Source: Comamonas sp. lk (lineage in GTDB: Bacteria > Pseudomonadota > Gammaproteobacteria > Burkholderiales > Burkholderiaceae_C). Taken from it: a DNA stretch of 42,981 bases. Location of the stretch: positions 1 through 42,981 of the forward strand of contig CAMBNY010000018.1 in assembly GCA_945869165.1 (NCBI GenBank). Direction: 5' to 3'. The position numbers and the translations under genes were made by a program. Below the pieces are notes generated by a model. It made no database searches and was not told the origin of the DNA. It saw only the letters and a program-made list of their open reading frames with translations. This document shows positions 32,952 through 42,981 of the stretch, in pieces. Position 1 is the first letter of the stretch; every line of letters starts with the position of its first letter.

Positions 32952-33654
32952 GGCGATGCAATTTTCTGGCGATGTGCTGCTCAGTTGCACTGGCCTTAGC
33001 AAACGTTTTCATGAAGGCCGCTTGGATGTCACCGTGTTGCGCGGTGTGGATTTGCAAGTGCGCCGGGGCGAGACGGTGGCGATTGTGGGTGCTTCCGGTT
33101 CAGGCAAAAGCACGCTTTTGCATTTGCTTGGGGGGCTCGATGCGCCCAGCAGCGGCAGCGTCACGCTATGCGGCCAGGCTTTGGCGTCTTTAGATGCATC
33201 GGCCCAAGGGCGCTTGCGCAACCGGCATCTGGGCTTTATCTACCAATTTCACCATTTGCTGCCCGAGTTCAGCGCGCTGGACAATGTGGCCATGCCCCTG
33301 ACGCTGCGCCGCAGTGATGCAGGGGATGCGCGCAAAGTCGCCGTGGCGATGCTGGACAAAGTTGGCCTGGCGCAGCGTGCTGCGCACCGGCCGGCCGAAT
33401 TGTCCGGCGGCGAGCGCCAGCGGGTTGCCATTGCCCGTGCTTTGGTCACGGAGCCCGACTGCGTGCTGGCCGACGAACCCACCGGCAACCTAGACCGCAG
33501 CACCGCCGATGGTGTGTTTGACCTGATGCTGCAACTGGCGCGCGAGCAAGGCACCGCCTTTGTGCTGGTCAGCCACGACCACACATTGGCTGCCAAATGC
33601 AGCCGGCGTATGCGTTTGGATAGTGGTGTGCTGCTTGAGCAAACCCAGCCCTAG
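32944..33654 (+). CDS. lolD: Lipoprotein-releasing ABC ATPase LolD
   Basis: A 236-residue ATPase that powers lipoprotein release with the LolC/E permease. Walker A is GASGSGKST, the signature [15 protein letters not shown], Walker [13 protein letters not shown] and the H-loop LVSHDHTLA. The sequence [23 protein letters not shown] is the LolD hallmark that separates it from FtsE and MacB. Its ATG lies within the end of lolC (8-base overlap), which indicates translational coupling. The TatD gene follows after 16 bases. Confidence 0.96.
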   Translation: MSEAMQFSGDVLLSCTGLSKRFHEGRLDVTVLRGVDLQVRRGETVAIVGASGSGKSTLLHLLGGLDAPSSGSVTLCGQALASLDASAQGRLRNRHLGFIYQFHHLLPEFSALDNVAMPLTLRRSDAGDARKVAVAMLDKVGLAQRAAHRPAELSGGERQRVAIARALVTEPDCVLADEPTGNLDRSTADGVFDLMLQLAREQGTAFVLVSHDHTLAAKCSRRMRLDSGVLLEQTQP

Positions 33655-33670
33655 AGGCGTAGATGCCCGC

Positions 33671-34510
33671 ATGTGGATTGACAGCCACGCCCACCTCGAC
33701 GCGCCCGAGTTTGATGCGGACCGCGCGCAAGTGCAGTTGCAAACCCGCGCAGCGGCGGTAGCGCATTGTTTTATACCTGCGGTAGAACGCGCTAATTGGT
33801 ATACGGTGCGCGCGCTGGCGCATTACCAGGGCGACAGCTACGGCCTGGGCATCCATCCGCTGTATGTGCCGCAGGCTGACGAATCGGATTTGCAGGCCTT
33901 GGATGCGGCCCTTACCGCCCATTACTCAGACCCACGACTAGTGGCCGTGGGTGAAATCGGTTTGGATTTTTTTGTGCCCGAACTGTGCAGCCCAGAAATG
34001 CGCGAGAAGCAGGAATTTTTTTACCGCGCGCAACTGGCGCTGGCCCGCAAGCATGACTTGCCGGTGGTGCTCCATGTACGCCGCAGTGCGGACCGCTTGC
34101 TCAAATACTTGCGCGCCGTGGGCCCAGGCGGCTACCGCTGGCGCGGCATTGCCCATGCCTTTAATGGCAGCGATGCGCAAGCGCAAAGTTTTGTGGACAT
34201 AGGTTTCAAACTCGGCTTTGGCGGCGCGGTGACGTTTGAACGCGCATTGCAATTACGCAGCCTGGCGCGTACCCTGCCGCTGGAGGCCCTGGTGCTGGAG
34301 ACGGACGCGCCAGACATTCCGCCTCACTGGCTGTACCGCAGCGCCGCAGCGCGCGCCCAAGGCCTGGCCCAGGGCCGCAACACGCCCGACCAGGTACCGC
34401 GCATCGCGCAAGTGGTCGCCGGTTTGCGCGCGCTGGAGCTGGAGCCATTGCGCAGCGCCGTGTGGCGCAATACGCTGCAAGCGCTGCCCAAAATCGCCGC
34501 ACTGGTATAA
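33671..34510 (+). CDS. TatD-family metal-dependent DNase/hydrolase
   Basis: A 279-residue TIM-barrel hydrolase of the TatD/YcfH family. Metal ligands are the HxH of WIDSHAHLDAPEFD, the Glu of VAVGEIGLDFF, the His of LPVVLHVRRSADRLL, the His in GIAHAFNGSDAQA and the Asp in LVLETDAPDIPPHW. Members have 3'-5' exonuclease or D-aminoacyl-tRNA-type activity, and the cellular role is not settled. ATG 33671 begins 16 bases after lolD. A longer in-frame reading overlaps lolD and is rejected. Part of the lolC-lolD-tatD run. Confidence 0.93.
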   Translation: MWIDSHAHLDAPEFDADRAQVQLQTRAAAVAHCFIPAVERANWYTVRALAHYQGDSYGLGIHPLYVPQADESDLQALDAALTAHYSDPRLVAVGEIGLDFFVPELCSPEMREKQEFFYRAQLALARKHDLPVVLHVRRSADRLLKYLRAVGPGGYRWRGIAHAFNGSDAQAQSFVDIGFKLGFGGAVTFERALQLRSLARTLPLEALVLETDAPDIPPHWLYRSAAARAQGLAQGRNTPDQVPRIAQVVAGLRALELEPLRSAVWRNTLQALPKIAALV

Positions 34511-34540
34511 ACAGCGCTTCTTTGCCCCACTGGTATCCGC

Positions 34541-35296
34541 TTGAAACCCTCTGCCTACGACGAACTGCCCGAAGTCAATTTTTCGGAGGAAGGCGCTATC
34601 CGCCACCTGCATTTGGGCAGTATCTGGATTCAGGGCTCTATGCTGATGGACGAACCCACGGCCCTGGTGCATGAATATATTCAGCGCATGATGGCCTGGC
34701 TCATGCTCATCGACCCGTCTACCGCCCCTAAACGCCAGGCATTGCAATTGGGATTGGGCGCTGGCTCGATCACCAAGTTTTGCGCGCTGGAAATGGGCAT
34801 GCGCACCACCGCCATCGAACTCAATCCGCAAGTGCTGCACGCCTGCCGGGGCTGGTTTCATTTGCCCATGGACAACCCGCGCATGAAAATCATCCTGGCC
34901 GATGCGGCCCAGGAAATCCGCCACAAGCGCTGGCAGGGCGTGGTCGATGCATTGCACGTTGATTTGTACGACCACGAGGCCGCAGCGCCGGTGCTGGACA
35001 GCCCGGACTTTTACGCCGACTGCCGCCGCACCCTGACCGAGGACGGCTGCATGACGGTGAACTTATTTGGCCGTAGCTCCAGCTTTGACCGCAGCGTCGA
35101 GCGCATCGCAAGTGCTTTCGGGCGCGATGCGATTTGGGCCTTCAAGGCCACGCGTGAAGGCAATACCGTAGTGCTGGCGCAGCGCACGGCCACACGTCCC
35201 CCGCGCGCCACCTGGGCCGCGCGCGGCGATTACATTCAAGAACAATGGGGCCTGCCGGCGCGGCAATGGGTGCGGGTCTTAAAGCCAGTGGTTTAA
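34541..35296 (+). CDS. Spermidine-synthase-like SAM-binding-fold protein
   Basis: A 251-residue Rossmann-fold protein related to spermidine synthases. The nucleotide-binding loop is LQLGLGAGSITKF rather than the GGGDG of true aminopropyltransferases, followed by the acidic TTAIELNPQVLHACRGWF and DALHVDLYDHEAAAPVLDSP. The altered loop makes spermidine synthesis doubtful; these proteins are usually left as fused-type or methyltransferase-like. The reading frame has no ATG near its start, and TTG 34541 is used, 30 bases after tatD. No speD or other polyamine gene is nearby. The family call is confident, function unknown. Confidence 0.8.
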   Translation: MKPSAYDELPEVNFSEEGAIRHLHLGSIWIQGSMLMDEPTALVHEYIQRMMAWLMLIDPSTAPKRQALQLGLGAGSITKFCALEMGMRTTAIELNPQVLHACRGWFHLPMDNPRMKIILADAAQEIRHKRWQGVVDALHVDLYDHEAAAPVLDSPDFYADCRRTLTEDGCMTVNLFGRSSSFDRSVERIASAFGRDAIWAFKATREGNTVVLAQRTATRPPRATWAARGDYIQEQWGLPARQWVRVLKPVV

Positions 35297-35317
35297 ATTT
35301 TTTTAACAGGAGCAAGT

Positions 35318-36184
35318 ATGAAATTAGTACGCTACGGCGCAGTCGGCCGCGAAAAGCCGGGCCTGATCGACGCCGAGGGAAAATTGCGCGATTTGTCCGC
35401 GCATATCCAAGACATCACGCCGGGCCATTTGAACGACAAAGCGCTGGCCAAGTTGGCGCGCATCAAAACCGACAAGCTCCCCTTGGTGCGCGGCAAACCC
35501 CGCATCGGCTGCCCGATCAGCCAGGTGGGCAAATTCATTGCCATCGGCCTGAACTATGCCGACCATGCCGCCGAGTCCAACATGCCGATCCCGCAAGAGC
35601 CGGTGGTCTTCATGAAGGCCAATAGCTGCGTACAAGGCCCTAACGACGACGTGATGCTGCCCAAAAATTCGGTCAAAACCGACTGGGAAGTGGAGCTAGG
35701 CGTGGTCATCGGCACGCGCGCTAGCCATGTGTCCCTGGCGCGGGCCTTGGACTATGTGGCCGGCTATTGCACGATCAATGACCTGTCAGAGCGAGAATTC
35801 CAGATCGAGCGCGGCGGCACCTGGGACAAGGGCAAAGGTTGCGACACCTTTGGTCCTATCGGACCCTGGCTAGTCACCCGCGACGAAGTGCCTAAGCCCC
35901 AGCGCCTTGGCATGTGGCTCGACGTCAACGGCGTGCGCATGCAAACCGGCAATACCAAGACCATGATCTTCACGGTGGCCAAGCTGGTCAGCTACGTTAG
36001 CGAATTCATGACCTTGATGCCCGGTGACGTCATCACCACCGGCACCCCCCCGGGCGTGGGCATGGGGATGAAGAAAAATGGCAAGCCCGCGCCTTCCTAC
36101 TTGAAGGTTGGCGACACCATTGCCCTGGGCATCGACGGTCTGGGCGAGCAACACCAGCGGGTTATTGGTTTTAAAAAGTCTTAA
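35318..36184 (+). CDS. Fumarylacetoacetate hydrolase-family protein
   Basis: A 288-residue FAH-family enzyme. The metal-binding acidic triad is seen in SVKTDWEVELGVVIG (Glu, Glu) and the following AGYCTINDLSEREFQ (Asp). GLNYADHAAESNMPIP and MPGDVITTGTPPGVG are the standard start and end of the catalytic core. Members hydrolyse or decarboxylate beta-diketo acids (ureidoglycolate lyase, 2,4-diketo-3-deoxy-fuconate hydrolase, hydroxyhepta-dienedioate isomerase). AGGAG precedes the ATG, 21 bases after the previous gene. It may act on a compound imported by the Tct system downstream, a weak inference. Confidence 0.92.
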   Translation: MKLVRYGAVGREKPGLIDAEGKLRDLSAHIQDITPGHLNDKALAKLARIKTDKLPLVRGKPRIGCPISQVGKFIAIGLNYADHAAESNMPIPQEPVVFMKANSCVQGPNDDVMLPKNSVKTDWEVELGVVIGTRASHVSLARALDYVAGYCTINDLSEREFQIERGGTWDKGKGCDTFGPIGPWLVTRDEVPKPQRLGMWLDVNGVRMQTGNTKTMIFTVAKLVSYVSEFMTLMPGDVITTGTPPGVGMGMKKNGKPAPSYLKVGDTIALGIDGLGEQHQRVIGFKKS

Positions 36185-36499
36185 ATGACGGTGTAGTGCG
36201 CCGGGCGCCTTAGTGGCTGGCCGGCGCAAACTGCGTAAGGGAAACTCTGCATAAGTCAAAACCCGTCATTGCGAGCGCAGCGAAGCAATCCATTTTTGCT
36301 TGCCAATCAATCACTTATGGATCGCCGCGTCGCTACGCTCCTCGCGATGACGGACTTGTGCAGACATTCCTAAGCGGCAAGGCCCTCGCGCCAGCTAGAC
36401 CGCAGTGCTTTGAAATCTCAAGCTAGTTGCCGCTTTTTTAGGCATGTACGAATTGGGTGCAAAATCGCGCCACTCAAATTGACGTTCAGGAGACAATGA
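36185..36499. other. Intergenic region before tctB
   Basis: 315 bases without a gene. REP copy F fills 36247-36363. The remaining 136 bases up to tctB must hold its promoter, but I could not assign clear boxes. A ribosome-binding site CAGGAG lies just before the tctB ATG at 36500. Confidence 0.6.
36247..36363 (+). repeat. REP/BIME-type palindromic element, copy F
   Basis: 117 bp, from CTGCATAAGTC to GACTTGTGCAG, nearly identical to copy D: left arm CCCGTCATTGCGAGCGCAGC, right arm ATGGATCGCCGCGTCGCTAC, shared centre TTTTTGCTTGCCAATC. It lies between the FAH-family gene and tctB. Confidence 0.9.
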
Positions 36500-36988
36500 A
36501 TGCGTATCAAAAGTCAAAAGGACTTCTTTGCGGGGCTCATGTTTTTGCTGGTAGGACTGGCATTTGCGTGGGGTGCAGGAAGTTATTCCATCGGTACGGG
36601 CGCTCGCATGGGGCCGGGTTACTTCCCTATGGTGCTTGGCGTGCTCTTAGCCGTTTTGGGCTTGATTGTCACCATTACCGCTCTGGTCGTGGAGACGCCC
36701 GGCGGTGACCCAGTGGGCAGTATTGCCTGGAAGCCACTGGTATTCATCATTGCGGGCAACCTGGTGTTCGGCGCCTCCATTGGCGGTCTGCCAAGCATCG
36801 GCCTTCCCCCCATGGGTTTGATTTTTGGGATTTTTGCGCTGACTTTTGTGGCCAGTAACGCAGGCGACGAATTCAAATTCAAAGAAGTTCTGATTCTTGC
36901 GATCATTCTTTCCGTGTTTAGTTATGGCGCATTCATCATGCTGCTGAAGTTGCAGTTCCCGGTCTGGCCGACCTTTTTGACCCGATAA
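36500..36988 (+). CDS. tctB: Tripartite tricarboxylate transporter small membrane subunit TctB
   Basis: A 162-residue membrane protein with four hydrophobic segments (around residues 9-27, 42-63, 75-95 and 135-150). The phrase GARMGPGYFPMVLGVLLAVLG after the first segment is the TctB hallmark. It forms the small subunit of a secondary transporter that uses a periplasmic binding protein (TctC) and the ion gradient. CAGGAG precedes ATG 36500. It ends 9 bases before tctA. No tctC gene is in the window. Confidence 0.93.
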   Translation: MRIKSQKDFFAGLMFLLVGLAFAWGAGSYSIGTGARMGPGYFPMVLGVLLAVLGLIVTITALVVETPGGDPVGSIAWKPLVFIIAGNLVFGASIGGLPSIGLPPMGLIFGIFALTFVASNAGDEFKFKEVLILAIILSVFSYGAFIMLLKLQFPVWPTFLTR

Positions 36989-36997
36989 GGAACTGCC

Positions 36998-38509
36998 ATG
37001 GATTTGTACAACAACCTCGCCCTGGGTTTTGGGGTCGCTTTCACGCTACAAAACCTGGCATATGCCTTTACCGGCTGCCTCTTGGGCACACTGATAGGCG
37101 TTTTACCCGGCATCGGCCCGCTGGCCACGATTGCCATGTTGCTGCCTGCCACCTATGCGCTGCCCCCGGTGGCGGCGCTGATCATGCTGGCTGGTATTTA
37201 CTACGGCGCTCAGTACGGCGGCTCTACCACCGCGATTTTGGTCAACTTGCCTGGCGAGTCTTCGTCGGTGGTAACGGTCATCGACGGCTACCAGATGGCG
37301 CGCAATGGCCGCGCCGGTCCGGCACTGGCCGCAGCGGGCATGGGCTCGTTTTTCGCCGGCTGCGTAGGCACTTTGATTTTGGCCGCCTTTGCCGCCCCGC
37401 TGACCGAGTTGGCCTTCAAATTCGGCCCTGCCGAATATTTCTCACTGATGATTTTGGGCCTGATCGGCGCAGTGGTCTTGGCTTCGGGCTCGCTGATAAA
37501 AGCGGTTGCCATGATTGTGCTGGGCCTGCTGCTTGGCATGGTCGGCACCGACGTGAACTCGGGCGTAGCGCGCTTTAGCCTGGATGTGCCCGAACTCACC
37601 GATGGCATTGGCTTTATCGTGATTGCTATGGGCGTATTTGGTTACGGCGAGATCATCAGTAACCTTTCCAAGCACGAAGACGACCGCGAGGTGTTCACCG
37701 CCTCGGTGTCCGGTCTTTTGCCAACCAAAGAAGATTTCCGCAACATGATTCCGGCCGTTTTGCGCGGCACCGCCCTGGGCTCCCTGCTGGGTATATTGCC
37801 CGGCGGCGGCGCGGTGATGGCGGCGTTTGCGGCCTACACCCTGGAAAAGAAAACTGCGCTGCGCCCTGGCGAAGTGCCTTTCGGCAAAGGCAATATCCGT
37901 GGCGTGGCCGCCCCGGAAGCGGCCAACAATGCAGGCGCGCAAACTTCGTTCATCCCCTTGCTAACCCTGGGCATCCCGCCTAACGCCGTCATGGCTTTGA
38001 TGGTGGGCGCGATGACCATCCACAACATCCAACCCGGACCGCAGGTGATGACCAGCAACCCCGAGTTATTCTGGGGCTTGATCGCTTCCATGTGGATCGG
38101 CAACCTGATGCTGGTGATTTTGAACCTGCCGCTGATCGGCATCTGGATCAAGCTGCTCACCGTGCCTTACCGCTGGTTGTTTCCTTCGATTGTGCTGTTC
38201 TGCGCCATTGGCGTGTATTCCACCAATAACACTACATTCGATATTTGGATGGTGGCTATCTTCGGCTGCATCGGCTACCTCTTTATCAAGCTGGGTACTG
38301 AACCTGCGCCCTTGCTCTTGGGCTTTATTCTAGGCCCGATGATGGAAGAGTATTTACGCCGCGCACTGCTGCTCTCGCGTGGCGACTGGACGGTGTTTGT
38401 GACCCGTCCGCTGTCGGCTAGTCTTTTGCTCGGAGCGGTCATTCTGTTGAGTATTGTGTTCCTGCCTTCTATCAAGGCCAAGCGCGAAGAGGCTTTTGTC
38501 GAAGATTGA
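36998..38509 (+). CDS. tctA: Tripartite tricarboxylate transporter large permease TctA
   Basis: A 503-residue permease with about ten to twelve hydrophobic segments. The family blocks are present: GTLIGVLPGIGPLATIAMLL, YYGAQYGGSTTAILVNLPGE, GILPGGGAVMAAFAAYTLEK, and GAQTSFIPLLTLGIPPNAVM, which carry the paired Gly/Pro re-entrant motifs. TctA is the transport channel for citrate or other carboxylates delivered by TctC. Orphan TctC paralogues are very numerous in Burkholderiales, so a binding protein encoded elsewhere is expected. A terminator follows 30 bases downstream. Confidence 0.96.
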   Translation: MDLYNNLALGFGVAFTLQNLAYAFTGCLLGTLIGVLPGIGPLATIAMLLPATYALPPVAALIMLAGIYYGAQYGGSTTAILVNLPGESSSVVTVIDGYQMARNGRAGPALAAAGMGSFFAGCVGTLILAAFAAPLTELAFKFGPAEYFSLMILGLIGAVVLASGSLIKAVAMIVLGLLLGMVGTDVNSGVARFSLDVPELTDGIGFIVIAMGVFGYGEIISNLSKHEDDREVFTASVSGLLPTKEDFRNMIPAVLRGTALGSLLGILPGGGAVMAAFAAYTLEKKTALRPGEVPFGKGNIRGVAAPEAANNAGAQTSFIPLLTLGIPPNAVMALMVGAMTIHNIQPGPQVMTSNPELFWGLIASMWIGNLMLVILNLPLIGIWIKLLTVPYRWLFPSIVLFCAIGVYSTNNTTFDIWMVAIFGCIGYLFIKLGTEPAPLLLGFILGPMMEEYLRRALLLSRGDWTVFVTRPLSASLLLGAVILLSIVFLPSIKAKREEAFVED

Positions 38510-38538
38510 ATTTGCGGGCATTGCCCGACCCGGTCGCC

Positions 38539-38576
38539 AAAAAGCCCCACAGAACCAGTGTTTGTGGGCTTTTTTT
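38539..38576 (+). terminator. Rho-independent terminator after tctA
   Basis: AAAAAGCCCCACA, loop GAACCAGTGTT, then TGTGGGC and seven T. A stem of about 12 pairs with one bulged C, starting 30 bases after the tctA stop. It closes the tctBA transcript. Confidence 0.9.
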
Positions 38577-41154
<2,578 letters not shown>

Positions 41155-41188
41155 TGGCATCCCCCCTGTCTCTGCAAAGGCGGGGGGC

Positions 41189-41214
41189 AAAAAAGCCAAA
41201 CCTTCATTTTTGGC
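41189..41214 (-). terminator. Terminator of the NUDIX gene
   Basis: On the minus strand: GCCAAA, loop AATGAAGG, TTTGGC and six T, 63 bases after the NUDIX stop. A short but well-formed hairpin with U-tract. To the left, CCCCCC (41161-41166) and GGGGGG (41182-41187) can form another hairpin just after katG, without a U-tract on the plus strand. It may protect or end the katG mRNA. Confidence 0.75.
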
Positions 41215-41277
41215 GTTGGTGCGAGTCCAAGATTTTTTGGCGCTCCTCCAGCGTTTTCGCTTTGAGGCTACAAAGCT

Positions 41278-42159
41278 TTAAGTAAAGAGCGCTTCAAAAC
41301 CGCCCTCGGGCTCAAAGCGCTTGTTGCGCCAGAACAATTGCAGCGGGCCGGGCAGCGCGCGCTTGGCCACCGGGTGGCGCGCGTGGCCGGGGTAGCAGAT
41401 GACGCGCTCGTCGTTCTCATGGTAGGCCTCGGGCATGATGACCGGCGGTCTGCTGGCGCGAGCAGCTTGCAGGGCCTGCGCTGCACTTTGGTAACGTGAT
41501 AGGTGCGCCAGGCTCATGATTTGGGGCGGCGCCAATTCGATCTCGCGCTCCCAATACTGCTCAAGCGCTGCGCGGGGGCGCAGCCAGGCACTTTCGGTGG
41601 CTTCAAAGTCATCATGTTCTGCGTGCTGGCCCGTTGGCATGACCGAGATGAAGAAGCGGGTGTCAAAGCGCTTATTCGTCACCGAGGGCATGCGCGGCGT
41701 GATCCAGCGCGACCAGGGATGCACCGCCAGGGTTTGCAGACGCAAACTGCCGCTTTCTAATCGCTGGTGAAAGTCACTGCCCTTGGCTGTACCGGCCAGC
41801 TCTGACTTGGCTTGCTGGCTCTCGCTCTGGGCGTTTTGCGCAAACAACACGCCTGCTTCTTCATAGGTTTCGCGCAGCGCGGCGATAAATAGGCCGCAGG
41901 CGGTGGCCGGTGCGGTGTCGGGCTCGCCCAAAGCCGCGTGCAGTTGCTGTGGGCTTTGGTCCAGGTAGGCCTGGTGGCTCGGCGCGTTGTCTGCGGCGTC
42001 CATCTTGCCGCCGGGAAACACATAGGCGCCACCTAGCACGTCCGACAGGCCATGGCGCTTGACCAAAAACACCTCGGGGCCGTGGGCGCCGTCGCGCAGT
42101 ATCACGACGGTGGCGGCATCTCGGGGTGGGGCGGTAGGGATTTCGGAGTTCAGTTCCAT
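41278..42159 (-). CDS. NUDIX hydrolase (NUDT19/RP2-like, long form)
   Basis: A 293-residue NUDIX protein. The fold starts at AATVVILRDGAHGPEVFLVK and VFPGGKMDAADNAP, but the canonical box is split: about 40 residues lie between the first glycines and the helix ALRETYEEAGVLF (the REUxEExGU part). This insertion is known in NUDT7/NUDT19-type coenzyme A or acyl-CoA diphosphatases, so a CoA-ester substrate is plausible here. The C-terminal part (WSRWITPRMPSVTNKRFDTR, FFISVMPTGQHAEHDDFEAT) matches the same branch. Convergent with katG and divergent from the SDR gene at 42266. Confidence 0.88.
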   Translation of the reverse strand: MELNSEIPTAPPRDAATVVILRDGAHGPEVFLVKRHGLSDVLGGAYVFPGGKMDAADNAPSHQAYLDQSPQQLHAALGEPDTAPATACGLFIAALRETYEEAGVLFAQNAQSESQQAKSELAGTAKGSDFHQRLESGSLRLQTLAVHPWSRWITPRMPSVTNKRFDTRFFISVMPTGQHAEHDDFEATESAWLRPRAALEQYWEREIELAPPQIMSLAHLSRYQSAAQALQAARASRPPVIMPEAYHENDERVICYPGHARHPVAKRALPGPLQLFWRNKRFEPEGGFEALFT

Positions 42160-42265
42160 GGTGTCGCTTTAGTTGCGCCGGATAAATGCGTGGGGCGAGG
42201 CTTGCAGTAGAGTTGGCGGTTTGGCTGCGCAGGGTGCACAGCCCTTATTTCTTGCAGGACATCTT

Positions 42266-42981
42266 ATGCCGATAGATTTCAAAGACCGTGTAGCGATTGT
42301 GACTGGCGCGGGCGGCGGTTTGGGCCGTTTGCACGCACTGGCTCTGGCGGCACGCGGTGCCAAAGTAGTCGTCAACGATTTGGGCGGCGCCGTCGACGGT
42401 TCGGGTGGATCGGCCAGCGCAGCCGAGGCGGTGGTCGCCGAAATCCGCGCTGCCGGCGGCACCGCCATGGCCAATAGCGCTTCGGTAACGGATTTCGCTG
42501 CGGTGCAAGCCATGGTGCAGCACACCATGGACACCTGGGGCCGCATCGACATCTTGGTGAACAACGCAGGCATCTTGCGCGACAAAAGTTTTTCTAAGAT
42601 GGAACTGGACGACTTCCGTCTTGTGATGGAAGTGCACCTGATGGGCGCGGTGCATTGCAGTAAAGCCGTCTGGCCGCACATGAACGCGCAAAAATACGGC
42701 CGTATTTTGATGACCACGTCGAGCAGCGGCCTATACGGTAATTTTGGCCAAAGCAACTACGGCGCGGCCAAGATGGCGCTGGTGGGGCTGATGCAGACAC
42801 TGTCCATTGAGGGCGCAAAAAACAATATTCACGTCAATTGCCTGGCCCCCACCGCCGCCACGCGCATGACCGCTGGGCTGATGCCCGAGCCAGTGCTGGC
42901 CGCCTTGCAGCCCGAGGCCGTGGTGCCGGCCATGCTGGTGCTGGTGGCACAAGACGCACCCACCCGCACGATTTTGTGCGC
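42266..42981 (+). CDS. SDR-family hydroxyacyl-CoA dehydrogenase, MFE-2-like (3' end cut by window)
   Basis: The first 238 residues of a short-chain dehydrogenase. The opening MPIDFKDRVAIVTGAGGGLG and VVVNDLGGAVDGSG are the signature of the (3R)-hydroxyacyl-CoA dehydrogenase part of peroxisomal MFE-2 and its bacterial homologues. NNAGILRDKSFSKMELDDF, the Ser in MTTSSSGLYGNFGQ and YGAAKMALVGLMQTLSIEG (Tyr-x-x-x-Lys) complete the active site. An AGGA lies before ATG 42266. Bacterial members are about 300 residues and act in fatty-acid or sterol-type acyl-CoA oxidation. The end is outside the window. Confidence 0.9.
   Translation, partial: MPIDFKDRVAIVTGAGGGLGRLHALALAARGAKVVVNDLGGAVDGSGGSASAAEAVVAEIRAAGGTAMANSASVTDFAAVQAMVQHTMDTWGRIDILVNNAGILRDKSFSKMELDDFRLVMEVHLMGAVHCSKAVWPHMNAQKYGRILMTTSSSGLYGNFGQSNYGAAKMALVGLMQTLSIEGAKNNIHVNCLAPTAATRMTAGLMPEPVLAALQPEAVVPAMLVLVAQDAPTRTILC

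Noticed and set aside
2577..36363. CRISPR array
   Set aside because: The repeats are kilobases apart, each an internally palindromic 114-117 bp unit, with no regular spacers and no cas genes.

Overview
The window looks like the chromosome of a betaproteobacterium of the order Burkholderiales, probably Comamonadaceae (Rhodoferax/Polaromonas/Limnohabitans-like). This is inferred from the high-GC codon use, the BktB-type thiolase, the rpfE-recJ and lolC-lolD-tatD neighbourhoods, orphan Tct transporter genes and the overall protein style. It was not checked by database search. Coding density is high and nearly everything is metabolic or housekeeping. There is no prophage, integron, IS transposase, CRISPR array, rRNA or tRNA that I can see.

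Layout. (1) 1-3833, minus strand: general L-amino-acid ABC importer aapJ-aapQ-aapM-aapP, the last cut by the window edge. A terminator-like hairpin and a REP-type repeat lie between aapJ and aapQ. (2) 4106-12862: a mixed block with an acyl-CoA synthetase, a serine beta-lactamase-like hydrolase, a zinc-free MDR oxidoreductase, a VapBC-type toxin-antitoxin pair, a PF10014-type 2-oxoglutarate dioxygenase, thiolase bktB, an SDR and YaeQ. (3) 12947-27065: a complete-looking inositol catabolism and uptake island. iolC(-DUF2090 fusion)-iolD-iolE-iolB, a D-2-hydroxyacid dehydrogenase and a DUF4380-like mutarotase-fold protein run left. An RpiR-family regulator, iolG and a second Gfo/Idh/MocA dehydrogenase run right. 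Then come a FucU/RbsD mutarotase on the opposite strand and a sugar ABC importer (ATPase, permease, binding protein) closed by a strong terminator. (4) 27387-31568: a GFA-family protein, a HalD/BesD-like 2OG oxygenase, recJ and an RpfE-type protein with an internal 13-residue tandem repeat. (5) 31692-36184: lolC-lolD-tatD, a spermidine-synthase-like methyltransferase-fold protein and an FAH-family hydrolase, all one direction. (6) 36500-38509: tctB-tctA without tctC, ending in a terminator. (7) 38938-42981: katG, a NUDIX hydrolase and the start of a MFE-2-like hydroxyacyl-CoA dehydrogenase.

How the parts work together. The iol island can be read as a pathway. The binding protein, permease and ATPase would import inositol or a related polyol. 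IolG and the second dehydrogenase oxidise inositol isomers to inososes, IolE dehydrates, IolD hydrolyses the dione, IolB isomerises 5-deoxyglucuronate, and IolC phosphorylates the product and probably cleaves it with its fused DUF2090 domain. The semialdehyde dehydrogenase iolA is not in the window. The two mutarotase-type proteins and the 2-hydroxyacid dehydrogenase are the least explained members.

The main structural oddities are a dispersed family of four near-complete 114-117 bp palindromic elements plus degenerate copies (2577, 7215, 9217, 27179, 27330, 36247), one of them inside the aap operon, and the repeat insert in the RpfE-type gene.
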